A DNA stretch of 64,000 nt from DASUXY01 sp035301985 (GCA_035301985.1 DATGTE010000003.1:1-64000); one strand, 5' to 3'. Shown: positions 26,460 through 36,185, numbered from the stretch's first letter. Made by a program: numbers and translations. Notes: generated from the sequence alone by a model not told the origin.

Positions 26460-27731
26460 ATGGACATTATTGAAGATTTACAAAAACGAGGATTAATTCA
26501 TCAAACAACAGACTTAGAAGGATTGCGACAACATTTGAATCAAGGGCAAGTCACTTTATATTGTGGCTTTGATCCGACAGCTGACAGTCTACATATCGGC
26601 CATTTAGTCCCCATCATGATGTTGAAAAGGTTTCAAAAAGCAGGACATAAGCCGATTGCATTAATCGGCGGTGGAACAGGGATGATTGGCGACCCTAGTG
26701 GCCGATCAACAGAACGCACACTCAATGAAGAAGAAGTTGTCAAAGAGTACACTGAAAGTATTAAGCAACAGATTGCTAAACTGCTCGAATTTGATAAAGG
26801 TGAAAACCCAGTTGTTGCCCGTAACAACTATGAATGGTTGAGTGATATGACTGTAATTGATTTATTGCGAGGTGCAGGAAAGCATTTTGGAATCAATTAT
26901 ATGTTAGCGAAAGAATCTGTCTCCGCTCGAATTGAAGAAGGGATCACGTATACAGAGTTTAGTTATATGATTTTACAATCACTTGATTTCTTAAAATTGT
27001 ATGAAGAAGAAAATTGCACCTTGCAAATTGGTGGAAGTGATCAATGGGGAAATATTACAGCTGGAATGGAATTGATTCGTCGTTCTAGGGAAGATGAAGA
27101 GGAAGACATTAACGTATTTGGACTGACGGTACCACTTATTACAAAGGCCGACGGGACAAAATTCGGAAAAACAGCTGGAGGAGCAATTTGGTTAGATCCA
27201 GAAAAAACATCCCCGTATGAATTTTATCAGTTTTGGATTAATACGGATGACCGCGACGTCATTAACTTTTTACGTTATTTTACATTTGTTTCGGATGAGG
27301 AGCTCGAAGCTTTGGAAGTAGAAGTGAGAGAGCGTCCTGAAGATCGAGTGGCCCAAAAGCGTTTGGCTGAAGAAATGACAAGAATGGTACATAGTCAGGA
27401 AGCTTTGGAACAAGCACAAAAAATTACTGACGTATTGTTCAGCGGCGACTTGAAGCAGTTAACAGTCTCTGATATTGAACAAGCATTCAAAGACGTACCA
27501 ACGTATCAAAGCGATGAAAAAGAGGTCGGCTTAGTTGACCTGCTAGTCAATGCTTCCATCTCATCTTCCAAACGACAAGCGCGTGAAGATATTACAAATG
27601 GAGCGATTTATATCAACGGTGAAAGACAGACAGATCAACAATATACGCTCTCAAAGGAAGATCAAATCGAGGATACATTTACGATCATTCGCCGTGGAAA
27701 AAAAAGATATTTTGTCATTACATTTGCGTAA
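26460..27731 (+). CDS. tyrS: Tyrosyl-tRNA synthetase
   Basis: A 423-residue class I synthetase. HIGH is at residues 45-48 in the FDPTADSLHIGHL context, the KMSKS-equivalent is KFGKT near residue 233, and a C-terminal S4 domain (VDLLVNASISSSKRQAREDI) binds tRNA. It charges tRNA-Tyr. The ATG at 26460 directly follows the T-box leader, with a weak GTGAG-type binding site. Controlled by the leader at 26110-26413. Confidence 0.97.
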   Translation: MDIIEDLQKRGLIHQTTDLEGLRQHLNQGQVTLYCGFDPTADSLHIGHLVPIMMLKRFQKAGHKPIALIGGGTGMIGDPSGRSTERTLNEEEVVKEYTESIKQQIAKLLEFDKGENPVVARNNYEWLSDMTVIDLLRGAGKHFGINYMLAKESVSARIEEGITYTEFSYMILQSLDFLKLYEEENCTLQIGGSDQWGNITAGMELIRRSREDEEEDINVFGLTVPLITKADGTKFGKTAGGAIWLDPEKTSPYEFYQFWINTDDRDVINFLRYFTFVSDEELEALEVEVRERPEDRVAQKRLAEEMTRMVHSQEALEQAQKITDVLFSGDLKQLTVSDIEQAFKDVPTYQSDEKEVGLVDLLVNASISSSKRQAREDITNGAIYINGERQTDQQYTLSKEDQIEDTFTIIRRGKKRYFVITFA

Positions 27732-27732
27732 C

Positions 27733-27790
27733 AATAAAAAAGCATTGCTTAACGTGGAATCGATAGCGTTAGGCAATGCTTTTTTATATA
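27733..27790 (+). terminator. Terminator of tyrS
   Basis: A long imperfect stem, ATAAAAAAGCATTGC-TTAACG with CGTTA-GGCAATGCTTTTTTAT, and a T run; begins right after the tyrS stop. Confidence 0.92.
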
Positions 27791-27852
27791 GCAGGTAGAT
27801 TAAATGATTGCAGTCGTTATTTACAATTGACTCAGGATGAAAAGGTATATAA

Positions 27853-27893
27853 AAAGCCCCTTGAAATGTTCTGTACGAACAAATCCAAGGGGG
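27853..27893 (-). terminator. Terminator of rpsD
   Basis: On the minus strand CCCCTTGGA-type and TCAAGGGG arms enclose a loop with a smaller GTTCGTACAGAAC palindrome, followed by CTTTTTATA. It lies 14 bases past the rpsD stop. Confidence 0.85.
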
Positions 27894-27906
27894 AAAATGA
27901 AGGCAA

Positions 27907-28512
27907 TTATTTTCTTGAATAAAACTCGACGATTAAAGCTTCGTTGATTTCTGCTGGGAGTTCAGAGCGTTCAGGATGACGATTGAACGTTCCTTCCATT
28001 TTATCTTCATCAAATGTTAAATACTCCGGAACAAAGTTGTTGATTTCAAGAGCTTCTTTAATCGTTTCAAGATTTTTAGCTTTTTCGCGAAGACCAATGA
28101 CTTGACCGGGCTTTACTTCGTAGGATGGGATGTTTAGTCGCATTCCATCAACTGTTACATGACCATGTGTTACAAGCTGGCGTGCTTGTTTACGTGTCCG
28201 TGCAAAACCAAGTCGGTAAACAAGGTTATCAAGACGTGATTCGAGTAAAATCATGAAATTTTCACCATGAACCCCTTTTAGTTTACCAGCTTTGTCAAAT
28301 AAGTTACGGAATTGGCGTTCGTTTAAACCGTACATGTAACGGAGCTTTTGTTTTTCTTGAAGCTGTAAGCCGTATTCCGACATTTTTCTTCGTTGGTTTG
28401 CACCGTGTTGTCCTGGGGCATAAGGGCGTTTTTCTAACTCTTTGCCCGTTCCAGTTAAGGAAATGCCAAGACGACGAGCTTTTTTCCAAACGGGACCTGT
28501 ATATCGTGCCAT
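27907..28512 (-). CDS. rpsD: 30S ribosomal protein S4
   Basis: A 201-residue small-subunit assembly protein. The N-terminal MARYTGPVWKKARRLG and the S4 RNA-binding domain (about residues 92-155, SRLDNLVYRLGFARTRKQARQLV) are unmistakable. No zinc-binding cysteine pair is present, so it is the zinc-free form. The ATG at 28512 has AGGAAAG upstream; the long upstream frame to 28596 is leader. Monocistronic, with an untranslated leader of about 180 bases where autogenous control by S4 is known in B. subtilis. Confidence 0.97.
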   Translation of the reverse strand: MARYTGPVWKKARRLGISLTGTGKELEKRPYAPGQHGANQRRKMSEYGLQLQEKQKLRYMYGLNERQFRNLFDKAGKLKGVHGENFMILLESRLDNLVYRLGFARTRKQARQLVTHGHVTVDGMRLNIPSYEVKPGQVIGLREKAKNLETIKEALEINNFVPEYLTFDEDKMEGTFNRHPERSELPAEINEALIVEFYSRK

Positions 28513-28729
28513 AGGATCTTTCCTCCTCATCAGTAATTTTGCATAAAATAAATAACCGTGTTCCTTTCCATTGCCCATTTCGTTTTCATGTACCATCGCT
28601 CCAGCAGCTGAGAGTTACACGATACACCTCAATGAAGAGAGGAACGAAATGAAACAATCGGTGGTTCACATAAGCTACTATATTATTTTACACGAAGAAT
28701 AGTATATCGTTTTATAAAGCAAAAGTCAA
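28513..28729 (-). promoter_or_regulatory. rpsD promoter and long leader
   Basis: On the minus strand TTGACT (28729-28724) and TATACT (28706-28701) are spaced by 17 bases, giving a leader of about 180 bases before rpsD. B. subtilis S4 represses its own mRNA through such a leader; I cannot confirm the fold here. The remaining 100 bases to the next gene hold nothing clear. Confidence 0.7.
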
Positions 28730-28829
28730 CAGCTAACTCTCTCTTCATAGAATGGTTGCCGTAATGCCTTGTGATGAACGACTGAAGATGAGACGATGTG
28801 TTTCACTGAATATCTTTACTACGTATGCC

Positions 28830-29330
28830 TTAAGCTTCGTTGTTGGAGCCATGGATATGGTTGTTTAAAACATAGACAAACTTCTCAAGGTATAATTGAT
28901 CTGTTTCGTCAAAGCGGTTGTAAATCGGACTGTCAATATCTAGCACGGCATAGGGCTGTTCTTGAATGAACATCGGAATAACAAGTTCTGACTTGCTCGC
29001 TTGATCACATGCGATATGTCCAGGAAATTCATGAACATTTTCAACTCTCTGTGTCTTTTGTTCCTTAAGAGCTGTTCCACAAACCCCTTTTCCATAAGGG
29101 ATACGTACGCACGCAGGCAACCCTTGGAAAGGGCCAAGGACGAGTTCATCGTCCTTCCATATGTAAAAACCGACCCAATTGATATCCGTCAAAAATTGAT
29201 TTAATAAGCTAGATGCATTAGCTAAATTAGCAATGGCATCTTCCTCACCCTGAAGTAAGGCGTCTAATTGCTTGAGTAATTGTTCATAGCCTCTTTGTTT
29301 ATCGCTACTATATGTTATAGGTTGAAACAT
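28830..29330 (-). CDS. ytsP: Free methionine-(R)-sulfoxide reductase, GAF domain (YtsP)
   Basis: A 166-residue single GAF-domain protein of the fRMsr type. The three family cysteines are present in LPACVRIP, GKGVCGTA and HIACDQAS, so reduction of free Met-R-sulfoxide is expected rather than ligand sensing. Cytosolic, oxidative repair of methionine pools. The ATG at 29330 is 7 bases after GAAAGGAG. It is divergent from refZ, the same arrangement as ytsP-yttP in B. subtilis. Confidence 0.92.
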   Translation of the reverse strand: MFQPITYSSDKQRGYEQLLKQLDALLQGEEDAIANLANASSLLNQFLTDINWVGFYIWKDDELVLGPFQGLPACVRIPYGKGVCGTALKEQKTQRVENVHEFPGHIACDQASKSELVIPMFIQEQPYAVLDIDSPIYNRFDETDQLYLEKFVYVLNNHIHGSNNEA

Positions 29331-29445
29331 GTCGATGCTCCTTTCTTAGATTGATAGGGAATAGATAGACCTGGTAAAAAATAAAGGACAATTGACCGTT
29401 TTGTCGTATGTTATCTATAAAGGCAAAGGAGTGAATAACAATAAA

Positions 29446-30069
29446 ATGAGTTCGACGAAACAAAAAGTCATTGATGCTGCTTCTTTTCTATTTTTCCAAA
29501 AAGGATTTAATGGAACTTCTGTTCGTGACATTGCCCATAGGGCTTCCGTTAACGTGTCCTTGATCAGTTATTATTTTAAAAGCAAACAAGGGCTTTTAGA
29601 GTACGCCGTCACGAATTACTATGAAAATTATTTACAAGCATTGGAACAGGTGATTCAAGAGTACGAATCATTATCACCTGCCAAAAAACTAAAGAAATTA
29701 GTGTTCGTCATTATACAATATAAACAAAAGAATCACCAATTATCTTGCTTCATTCATCGCGAATTATCATTAGATACTTTATTCGTAAGGGAAATGACGA
29801 TTACCTATTTAGCAAAAGAAAATCATTTGCTTCGCAAAATATTTTTTGAAGTGGTTCCCCAAACGAGCGGACAAATAATCCATCATAAATTTCTATTTAT
29901 GCAGTTTAAAGGGATGCTCATAACGCCATATATGATGCACCATGAATGGAAAGATCAAGTGATGGATGAATATTCTCATCAATTATTTGCCAAAAGGTAT
30001 ATTCAAACGATTCATCAATGGTTAGACTTTGTTATGATGGAGTATGTCGTAAATCAAGAACAAGTGTAA
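29446..30069 (+). CDS. refZ: TetR-family regulator of FtsZ, RefZ
   Basis: A 207-residue TetR-type protein with an N-terminal helix-turn-helix (residues 5-50, KQKVIDAASFLFFQKGFNG then VNVSLISYYFKSK). Position between ytsP and ezrA and the length match B. subtilis RefZ (YttP), a DNA-binding FtsZ inhibitor that helps place the polar septum in sporulation. ATG 29446 lies about 11 bases after AAAGGAGTGA. A GACAA/TTGTC palindrome upstream is a possible self-operator. Confidence 0.88.
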   Translation: MSSTKQKVIDAASFLFFQKGFNGTSVRDIAHRASVNVSLISYYFKSKQGLLEYAVTNYYENYLQALEQVIQEYESLSPAKKLKKLVFVIIQYKQKNHQLSCFIHRELSLDTLFVREMTITYLAKENHLLRKIFFEVVPQTSGQIIHHKFLFMQFKGMLITPYMMHHEWKDQVMDEYSHQLFAKRYIQTIHQWLDFVMMEYVVNQEQV

Positions 30070-30304
30070 TATGTAGAGGAAATGAGCAGTCCATTAGAAA
30101 TAAAATGAACTTCACGAACGTGAACATTTTATCATTTGTTTTATTTTTTTCGCACACACAGCTGTTAACATGGTATTATATATATAACAAAGTGGATATA
30201 GGAAATAACTTTATATCATACATAGTGAAAAGGACCTACATATGATAGTTATATGTTAACAAAGGATTTTCCTCTTATTCAGGAACTCGGTTAGGAGGCA
30301 TAGG

Positions 30305-31996
30305 ATGGTATACGTAATCGGGATCATACTACTTATTATCATACTCATTGCTACTGGACTCATTTTACGCAAACGTGTATATGACGAAGTAGATCGACTA
30401 GAAACTTGGAAATTGGATATTATGAATCGAAATGTTGCTTCCGAACTTTCACAAATAAAACGGTTAAATTTATCTGGAGAGACTTTGACTAAATTTGAAT
30501 CGTGGAAGGAACGTTGGGAACGAATTGTTACGAAGGAGTTAGCTGCTGTTGAAGAACATTTATTAACTGCGGAAGAAGTCGCCGACCGTTATCGGATTTC
30601 CCAAGCGAAAAAAATCACCCAAAAAACAGGTGACATACTCAATGCCATTGAACAAGAAATTGAAAACATTCTTCATGAGTTAAATGAATTAATGGAATCT
30701 GAAGAGGCAAGTCGTAAAGAAGTTGAACAGTTGTTACCGCGTATGAAATCTCTCCGAAAAGAGTTAATTCAAAATCGATATCAATATAGAAAAGCGGAAA
30801 CGAGATTTGAATCAGAACTCGATCAGTTGGACAATCACTTGAATCAGTACTACACGCATGTCGAGTCGGGGGATTATACGAAAGCCGCGAACCTTGTCAA
30901 AGGTATGAAAGCGGACTTTGAATCATTACATAGTGAGATCGAAGACTATCCTGAGTTGTTTAATGCCTGTTACAAAAGCTTACCCAATCAGTTAAATGAA
31001 CTGAGCCTTGGCATCGAAGAGATGAAGGAAGAAGGTTATCGTCTTGGTCATTTGGGGTATGATAAAGAAATACATAGCTATAAAGAAAGACTATCTGATT
31101 GCGTAGATGCGCTCATAGAAGGAAAGACAGATGAAGTAAAACATACAATCGAAGAAGTGCAGGAACGGATGGATGAAATATATGAACTGCTTGAAAAAGA
31201 AGCCATTGATAAAAACTATATTGAGTCTAAAGTACCCGGTTATGAACAATCATTAAAGGCGATAACGACTCATTTTGAAGAAACAAAACGAGAAGTTCAA
31301 GACTTAAAAAAAATGTATTATTTTGATGATCATGATATGGATCATTACTTATCATTGGAAAAGGCAATTTCTAAACGAAAAGATGAATTCAAACAAATCA
31401 TGTCTGAATTAGAAGGAAAATCTACCTCACATTCAGAGCTGCGAACTCAATTGGAAAATGCTTTTAAAGAAATAGAAGAGCTTCAACAGAAACACGATAC
31501 GTTCAAAAAGAATATCCAAAACTTACGTAAGGACGAACTTGAAGCTAAAGAAAAGTTAGCGAATATGCGCCAACAGATTAATGACGTGACGAGGAAAATT
31601 AAAAAAAGCAACATTCCTGGAGTTCCGGATTATATTTGGAAAGCGATTGACGAGGCTGTTGAAAAAAATGACAACGTGTTAGCTGTGTTAGAGCGGCAAC
31701 CGCTAAATATGGTCGAAGTTAAAGATGCTCTATCAAAGGCATCGACGGCAAGCGAGCATCTGCTCGAACAAACAGAATTTATGCTTGACCAAGCCTATTT
31801 AACCGAACAGGTCATCCAGTATGCAAACCGATATCGTAGCAGATATCCAGAACTTGCCGAGCAGTTAGCTGAATCGGAGCGTTTATTTCGCTCTTATAAG
31901 TATGAACTCGCATTGGAACAGGCTGCCAAGGCGATTGAAGAAATTGAACCAGGTGCACTAAAACGCATTGAAGAGTTTCAAATGATTGCTAAATAA
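30305..31996 (+). CDS. ezrA: Septation ring formation regulator EzrA
   Basis: A 563-residue protein with one N-terminal transmembrane segment (residues 2-22) and a cytoplasmic arch of coiled-coil, spectrin-like repeats throughout. It binds FtsZ and limits Z rings to mid-cell. The length equals B. subtilis EzrA. The C-terminal patch with RSRYPELAEQLAESERLF matches the QNR-type region. AGGAGG lies just before the ATG. Monocistronic, next to refZ, which also acts on FtsZ. Confidence 0.96.
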   Translation: MVYVIGIILLIIILIATGLILRKRVYDEVDRLETWKLDIMNRNVASELSQIKRLNLSGETLTKFESWKERWERIVTKELAAVEEHLLTAEEVADRYRISQAKKITQKTGDILNAIEQEIENILHELNELMESEEASRKEVEQLLPRMKSLRKELIQNRYQYRKAETRFESELDQLDNHLNQYYTHVESGDYTKAANLVKGMKADFESLHSEIEDYPELFNACYKSLPNQLNELSLGIEEMKEEGYRLGHLGYDKEIHSYKERLSDCVDALIEGKTDEVKHTIEEVQERMDEIYELLEKEAIDKNYIESKVPGYEQSLKAITTHFEETKREVQDLKKMYYFDDHDMDHYLSLEKAISKRKDEFKQIMSELEGKSTSHSELRTQLENAFKEIEELQQKHDTFKKNIQNLRKDELEAKEKLANMRQQINDVTRKIKKSNIPGVPDYIWKAIDEAVEKNDNVLAVLERQPLNMVEVKDALSKASTASEHLLEQTEFMLDQAYLTEQVIQYANRYRSRYPELAEQLAESERLFRSYKYELALEQAAKAIEEIEPGALKRIEEFQMIAK

Positions 31997-32177
31997 TTTG
32001 CTGGGGTGAACAAATCATTCGTTCATTTCTCATATAGAAGAGGTGTATGTTAGGTTACGGTACGCATCACTTCTACCCATATGATTTTCCTCTTCGATAA
32101 AAACCGATTCAAGGCCCGAAATTGTAACACCACGAATTGTACGATGAACAAAATATTTTTTGGTCCATGAAGAAATG

Positions 32178-32211
32178 AAAGGCTGCCTAATGACTTTAGA
32201 CAGCCTTATTC
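32178..32211 (+). terminator. Terminator between ezrA and nifZ
   Basis: A 7-bp stem AAGGCTG/CAGCCTT with a loop of about 17 bases, followed by a short T-rich stretch. Weak but appropriately placed. Confidence 0.6.
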
Positions 32212-32245
32212 GTTCGCAATCATCAAAACATAAGGAGTAACAAAC

Positions 32246-33385
32246 ATGATTTATCTCGATAATAGTGCGACAACAAAACCAGATCCAGCAGTGTTAAAAA
32301 GTTTTCAGCAAGTGAGTGAACGATTTTTTGCCAATCCATCCTCAATCCATCAATTGGGTGGGGAAGCGGAACAGCTTTTATTAAAAGCGAAGCAACAATG
32401 TGCACAGTTATTACATGTGAAACCAGAAGAAATCATTTTTACATCGGGGGGGACGGAAGGAAATAATTTAGCGATTAAAGGGATTGCTCTTGAACATAGT
32501 CGGCGCGGCAAACATATTATCACATCTGCAATTGAGCATTCGTCCGTATACGAAACGTGTAAAGCTCTAGAAACGCTAGGTTTTCGAGTGACATATTTAC
32601 CCGTAAATGAACAAGGAATTATTTCTATTCATGACTTAAAACAAGCGATTACGGATGATACAATTCTCATCAGTATTATGCACGTCAACAATGAATTAGG
32701 ATCGATTCAACCGATCAAACAAATTGGTCAAATCGCTCAGGAACATCCTAAATTATATGTTCATGTCGATCATGTACAAGGTCTAGGGAAGGTTCCGTTG
32801 AATTTCAAAGAATATGGAATTGATTTATGTACGATGTCTGGACATAAAATTCATGGATTAAAAGGTACAGGGATTTTATATGTACATGAGCGAACACAGT
32901 TATTTCCCTTATTTCACGGTGGAGGACAAGAAGGTTCATATCGGTCCGGAACAGAAAACTTGGCAGGTGCTGTTTCCTTGGCGAAAGCCATTCGATTAGC
33001 TAAGGAAAAAGAACAAACGAAAGTTCCACAAATGTATGTGTTACACGATCGTCTGCGGAGTGAATTAGAAAAAATTGAACATATACAAGTGAACACTCCG
33101 GTTGATGCTGCCCCACATATCATAAACTTCTCTGTTCCTGGTCTAAAGCCCGAAGTCATCATCCACATGCTTGGTGAAAAGGATATATATATATCAACTA
33201 AATCTGCTTGTTCTTCTAAACAAATGAATGACAATCGAATACTATCTGCATGTGGTCACGATGAAAGACGTTGTCAATCAGCTTTGCGCATAAGTTTAAC
33301 GTACGATACAACGAAAGAGCAATTACAAACATTTGTCCACGTTTTACGTGATGCAATCAATCGATTAAAAGAAGTTATGGAGTAG
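32246..33385 (+). CDS. nifZ: Cysteine desulfurase, NifS/NifZ type
   Basis: A 379-residue PLP enzyme of aminotransferase class V. Lys201 in SGHKIHG is the cofactor lysine, the PLP-binding TSGGTEGNN is at residues 66-74 and the persulfide cysteine is Cys322 in STKSACSS. It moves sulfur from cysteine to an acceptor. The gene is 6 bases from thiI, the usual partner for tRNA 4-thiouridine synthesis in Bacillus. Confidence 0.94.
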   Translation: MIYLDNSATTKPDPAVLKSFQQVSERFFANPSSIHQLGGEAEQLLLKAKQQCAQLLHVKPEEIIFTSGGTEGNNLAIKGIALEHSRRGKHIITSAIEHSSVYETCKALETLGFRVTYLPVNEQGIISIHDLKQAITDDTILISIMHVNNELGSIQPIKQIGQIAQEHPKLYVHVDHVQGLGKVPLNFKEYGIDLCTMSGHKIHGLKGTGILYVHERTQLFPLFHGGGQEGSYRSGTENLAGAVSLAKAIRLAKEKEQTKVPQMYVLHDRLRSELEKIEHIQVNTPVDAAPHIINFSVPGLKPEVIIHMLGEKDIYISTKSACSSKQMNDNRILSACGHDERRCQSALRISLTYDTTKEQLQTFVHVLRDAINRLKEVME

Positions 33386-33391
33386 ATAATC

Positions 33392-34591
33392 ATGAAGTAT
33401 GATCATATTTTAATTCGCTATGGTGAACTTGCTTTAAAAGGAAAAAACCAAAGAACGTTTCTCAATCGTTTACAACAAAATATCGAACGTCGATTAAAAG
33501 ATTTTCAACATGTACAAGTCAAACGGACGCAAGGACGCATGTTCGTTAAATTGAATGGTCACGAACATGAACCGATCATCAAAAAATGCCAACAAGTTTT
33601 TGGCATTCATAGTCTTAGTTTGGCCATTAAGGTTCGTCATGAGTTAGAAGAAATCAAACAGGCGGCTTTATACGCATTGAAACAAGCGGAAGATGCACAT
33701 ACATTTAAAGTTGCAGTTCGTCGACCGAACAAAGCGTTTCCGATCCCCTCACAAGAGATGAATCAAATACTCGGGGCACACTTATTAAAAAATACAACTC
33801 AATTTAAAGTTGATGTTCATGAGCCAGACGTTATCATCAACGTCGAAATTAGACAAGAAGCAACGTATATTACCTCAAGTGTCTCTGCTGGTTTAGGTGG
33901 CTTACCCGTAGGAACAGGAGGTAAAACCCTTCTGTTGCTGTCAGGGGGCATCGATAGTCCCGTTGCTGGGTACTTAGCGATGCGACGAGGGGTAGAATTG
34001 GATGCGATTCACTTTCACTCTCCACCTTTTACAAGTGAGCGTGCCAAACAAAAAGTTCTCGATCTAGCTCAACAATTAACGGTATATGGACATAAAATAA
34101 ACGTTCACATCGTTCCATTTACTAAATTGCAACAAAAAATATTTCAAGATATACCTGAGCGTTATGCAATGACGATTATGAGGCGCATGATGTTTCGAAT
34201 TAGTGAAGCCGTCTGTCGAAAACAAGGAATTCTTTCCTTAACTACGGGTGAAAGCCTTGGGCAAGTAGCTAGTCAAACGATGGAAAGTATGAATACAATC
34301 AATGAAGTAACAAACTATCCCGTGTTAAGGCCGTTAATTGCAATGGATAAACAAGATATTATTCAAATTTCGAAACAAATTGACACATATCCCATTTCCA
34401 TTCGCCCTTATGACGATTGTTGCACAGTTTTCGTACCTAAATCACCCGTTACGAAACCAAAACGGAAGCAAGCGAACCACTATGAGTCGGCTTTAGACGA
34501 CGCGCAACTTATTGAAGAAGCTGTAAATGGTATTGAAACGATTCAGTTGACCGACCAAAAAAAACGAGATGAGATTCAAGAGCTTTTTTAA
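33392..34591 (+). CDS. thiI: tRNA 4-thiouridine synthetase ThiI
   Basis: A 399-residue enzyme with an N-terminal ferredoxin-like/THUMP region (residues 1-165) and a PP-loop adenylation domain with SGGIDSP from residue 184. There is no C-terminal rhodanese domain, the normal Bacillus form, so the persulfide must come directly from NifZ. It makes s4U8 in tRNA. Two adjacent cysteines in DDCCTVFVP are candidates for sulfur handling. Coupled to nifZ by a 6-base gap. Confidence 0.95.
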   Translation: MKYDHILIRYGELALKGKNQRTFLNRLQQNIERRLKDFQHVQVKRTQGRMFVKLNGHEHEPIIKKCQQVFGIHSLSLAIKVRHELEEIKQAALYALKQAEDAHTFKVAVRRPNKAFPIPSQEMNQILGAHLLKNTTQFKVDVHEPDVIINVEIRQEATYITSSVSAGLGGLPVGTGGKTLLLLSGGIDSPVAGYLAMRRGVELDAIHFHSPPFTSERAKQKVLDLAQQLTVYGHKINVHIVPFTKLQQKIFQDIPERYAMTIMRRMMFRISEAVCRKQGILSLTTGESLGQVASQTMESMNTINEVTNYPVLRPLIAMDKQDIIQISKQIDTYPISIRPYDDCCTVFVPKSPVTKPKRKQANHYESALDDAQLIEEAVNGIETIQLTDQKKRDEIQELF

Positions 34592-34625
34592 AGATTAGCT
34601 AGAAACACTTGCCAATAGATTGGAC

Positions 34626-34655
34626 GTATGATTCACCTTCTTGATGCACATCATA
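34626..34655 (+). promoter_or_regulatory. Sigma-G-like promoter of the ssp gene
   Basis: GTATG (34626-34630) and CATCATA (34649-34655) with an 18-base spacer agree with the sigma-G/F pattern, as expected for a forespore gene. The start codon lies 25 bases downstream. Confidence 0.7.
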
Positions 34656-34680
34656 AAGCGTACCAAGGAGGTGAACGAAA

Positions 34681-34887
34681 TTGGCTAATAATAATTCAAA
34701 CCAATTAGTAGTTCCTGGTGCACAACAAGCTCTAGATCAAATGAAAGTAGAAATTGCTCAAGAATTTGGCGTGCAACTTGGTGCTGATGTGACTTCGCGT
34801 GCAAATGGTTCTGTTGGAGGCGAGATAACGAAACGTCTCGTTCAAACAGCTCAAGAACAGATTGGCAACATTCAAAATCAATCATAA
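34681..34887 (+). CDS. sspA: Alpha/beta-type small acid-soluble spore protein
   Basis: A 68-residue DNA-binding spore protein. It shows the germination protease site EIAQEFGVQLG and both signature halves (QQALDQMK; ANGSVGGEITKRLV). It saturates spore DNA and is degraded on germination. TTG start, 7-8 bases after AAGGAGGTGA. The gene stands alone with a terminator. The symbol is by position after thiI; other ssp paralogues are equally similar. Confidence 0.95.
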   Translation: MANNNSNQLVVPGAQQALDQMKVEIAQEFGVQLGADVTSRANGSVGGEITKRLVQTAQEQIGNIQNQS

Positions 34888-34905
34888 ATAATATCATGCA
34901 TGGCG

Positions 34906-34938
34906 GGACTGTTCAAAAAAGAACAGTCCTTTCGTTTT
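34906..34938 (+). terminator. Terminator of sspA
   Basis: A 9-bp perfect stem GGACTGTTC/GAACAGTCC (34906-34914 with 34921-34929), then a T-rich tail. Confidence 0.93.
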
Positions 34939-35044
34939 TGAACAGGAAGAAAAGCATGTCCACACTTTACAAAATGAGCTGTATAAAACAGGAAAAGGGA
35001 TGAAAGCTAAGATGTAACATTTTGCTTCGTAAGGAGTTATCACA

Positions 35045-35638
35045 ATGTTATGGATCATTCTGAGTTTAATGGCAGTTGGCATCGCTTTTCTGTTGTCGTC
35101 TCGTATATACATTACATGCACATATCGCTGTGAGAACCATATGCAGTTTTTACACATCCAAATCCATATGTTTACATTACGTCTTTATCAAAAACATATT
35201 CAGATGAACAGTGAAACAAAAGGTTTTTGGGAACGGATACAAGAAATGGATGAGCTGAACAATATAACGCAATTACGAAAAAGAATACGCACGTTTTTTA
35301 ACTCGTTCGGCGATGTGAAAAACATGGCGAAGACAATCCTACATGATATAAGTGTTCACCAAATAAACTGGCATACGCACCTCGGCGTAAAAGATGCGGA
35401 TGTAACAGGGGTAGTTACGGGAATGGTGTGGATTGCAAAAGGAATAATGATTGCCTGTATTGACCGTGTAAGTCATTTACAATGCACACCGGACATTTCC
35501 ATTGTTCCTTATTTTCAACAGACGATCATTGAGTCCGAAGTTAAATGCATGATTTCCATAAAGGTAGGGAACGCTATGTTCAGAGCTTTTCAACTCATAC
35601 AAAAACTCTTTTCAACAAAAGAAGTATATATGACGTAA
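35045..35638 (+). CDS. ytfI: DUF2953 membrane-associated protein (YtfI)
   Basis: A 197-residue protein with an N-terminal transmembrane segment (residues 2-20) and a DUF2953 body (WHTHLGVKDADVTGVVTGMVW). Function unknown. It precedes the GerW-family gene by 36 bases, as ytfI-ytfJ in B. subtilis, so a role in spore formation is plausible. AAGGAG is 8 bases before the ATG. Confidence 0.88.
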   Translation: MLWIILSLMAVGIAFLLSSRIYITCTYRCENHMQFLHIQIHMFTLRLYQKHIQMNSETKGFWERIQEMDELNNITQLRKRIRTFFNSFGDVKNMAKTILHDISVHQINWHTHLGVKDADVTGVVTGMVWIAKGIMIACIDRVSHLQCTPDISIVPYFQQTIIESEVKCMISIKVGNAMFRAFQLIQKLFSTKEVYMT

Positions 35639-35674
35639 CTTTTGGATTCAGTTGGATCAATGAGGAGGATTTTT

Positions 35675-36130
35675 ATGGATGAACATCCGATTGAAGGTTT
35701 AATGGCAACAGCATTGGAAAACTTGAAAGAAATGGTTGAAGTAAATACCATTATCGGTGATCCAGTCGAATCTCCAGATGGGAGTTTCATTATTCCCGTT
35801 TCGAAAGTTGGCTTTGGCTTTGCAGCTGGTGGAAGTGAATTTTCCCCCAATCACTTGGATGATTCACAAGATGAGACCATGCCATTTGGAGGAGGGAGCG
35901 GGGGAGGTGTATCCATTTCCCCAGTTGCCTTTTTGGTGATCAGTAAAAAAGGTATAAGAATGATTCACCTGGATGAACATACACATATCTATGAAAAGAT
36001 GCTTAATCTCGCACCAAAGGCAGTTGATACGATCCAGCAAATGCTTAAAGAGAGCAATCGAACGAAAGACAAACAAAAATGTAAAGGTCATTCATCTGCT
36101 GAAGACGAACCGATAAACTTCGATATTTGA
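35675..36130 (+). CDS. ytfJ: GerW family sporulation protein YtfJ
   Basis: A 151-residue protein with the family core VNTIIGDPVESPDGSFIIPVSKVGFGFAAGGSEF, a glycine-rich GGGSGGGVSISPVAFLV segment and a charged C-terminus. YtfJ/GerW is needed for normal L-alanine germination response in B. subtilis. The ATG at 35675 follows GAGGAGG; upstream codons to 35642 overlap the ytfI end region and are not needed. Confidence 0.93.
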   Translation: MDEHPIEGLMATALENLKEMVEVNTIIGDPVESPDGSFIIPVSKVGFGFAAGGSEFSPNHLDDSQDETMPFGGGSGGGVSISPVAFLVISKKGIRMIHLDEHTHIYEKMLNLAPKAVDTIQQMLKESNRTKDKQKCKGHSSAEDEPINFDI

Positions 36131-36185
36131 TGCATCATGCTATGGTAGTGATTAACTGGAGTCGAAGAGTGACTTGCCATTCAAA

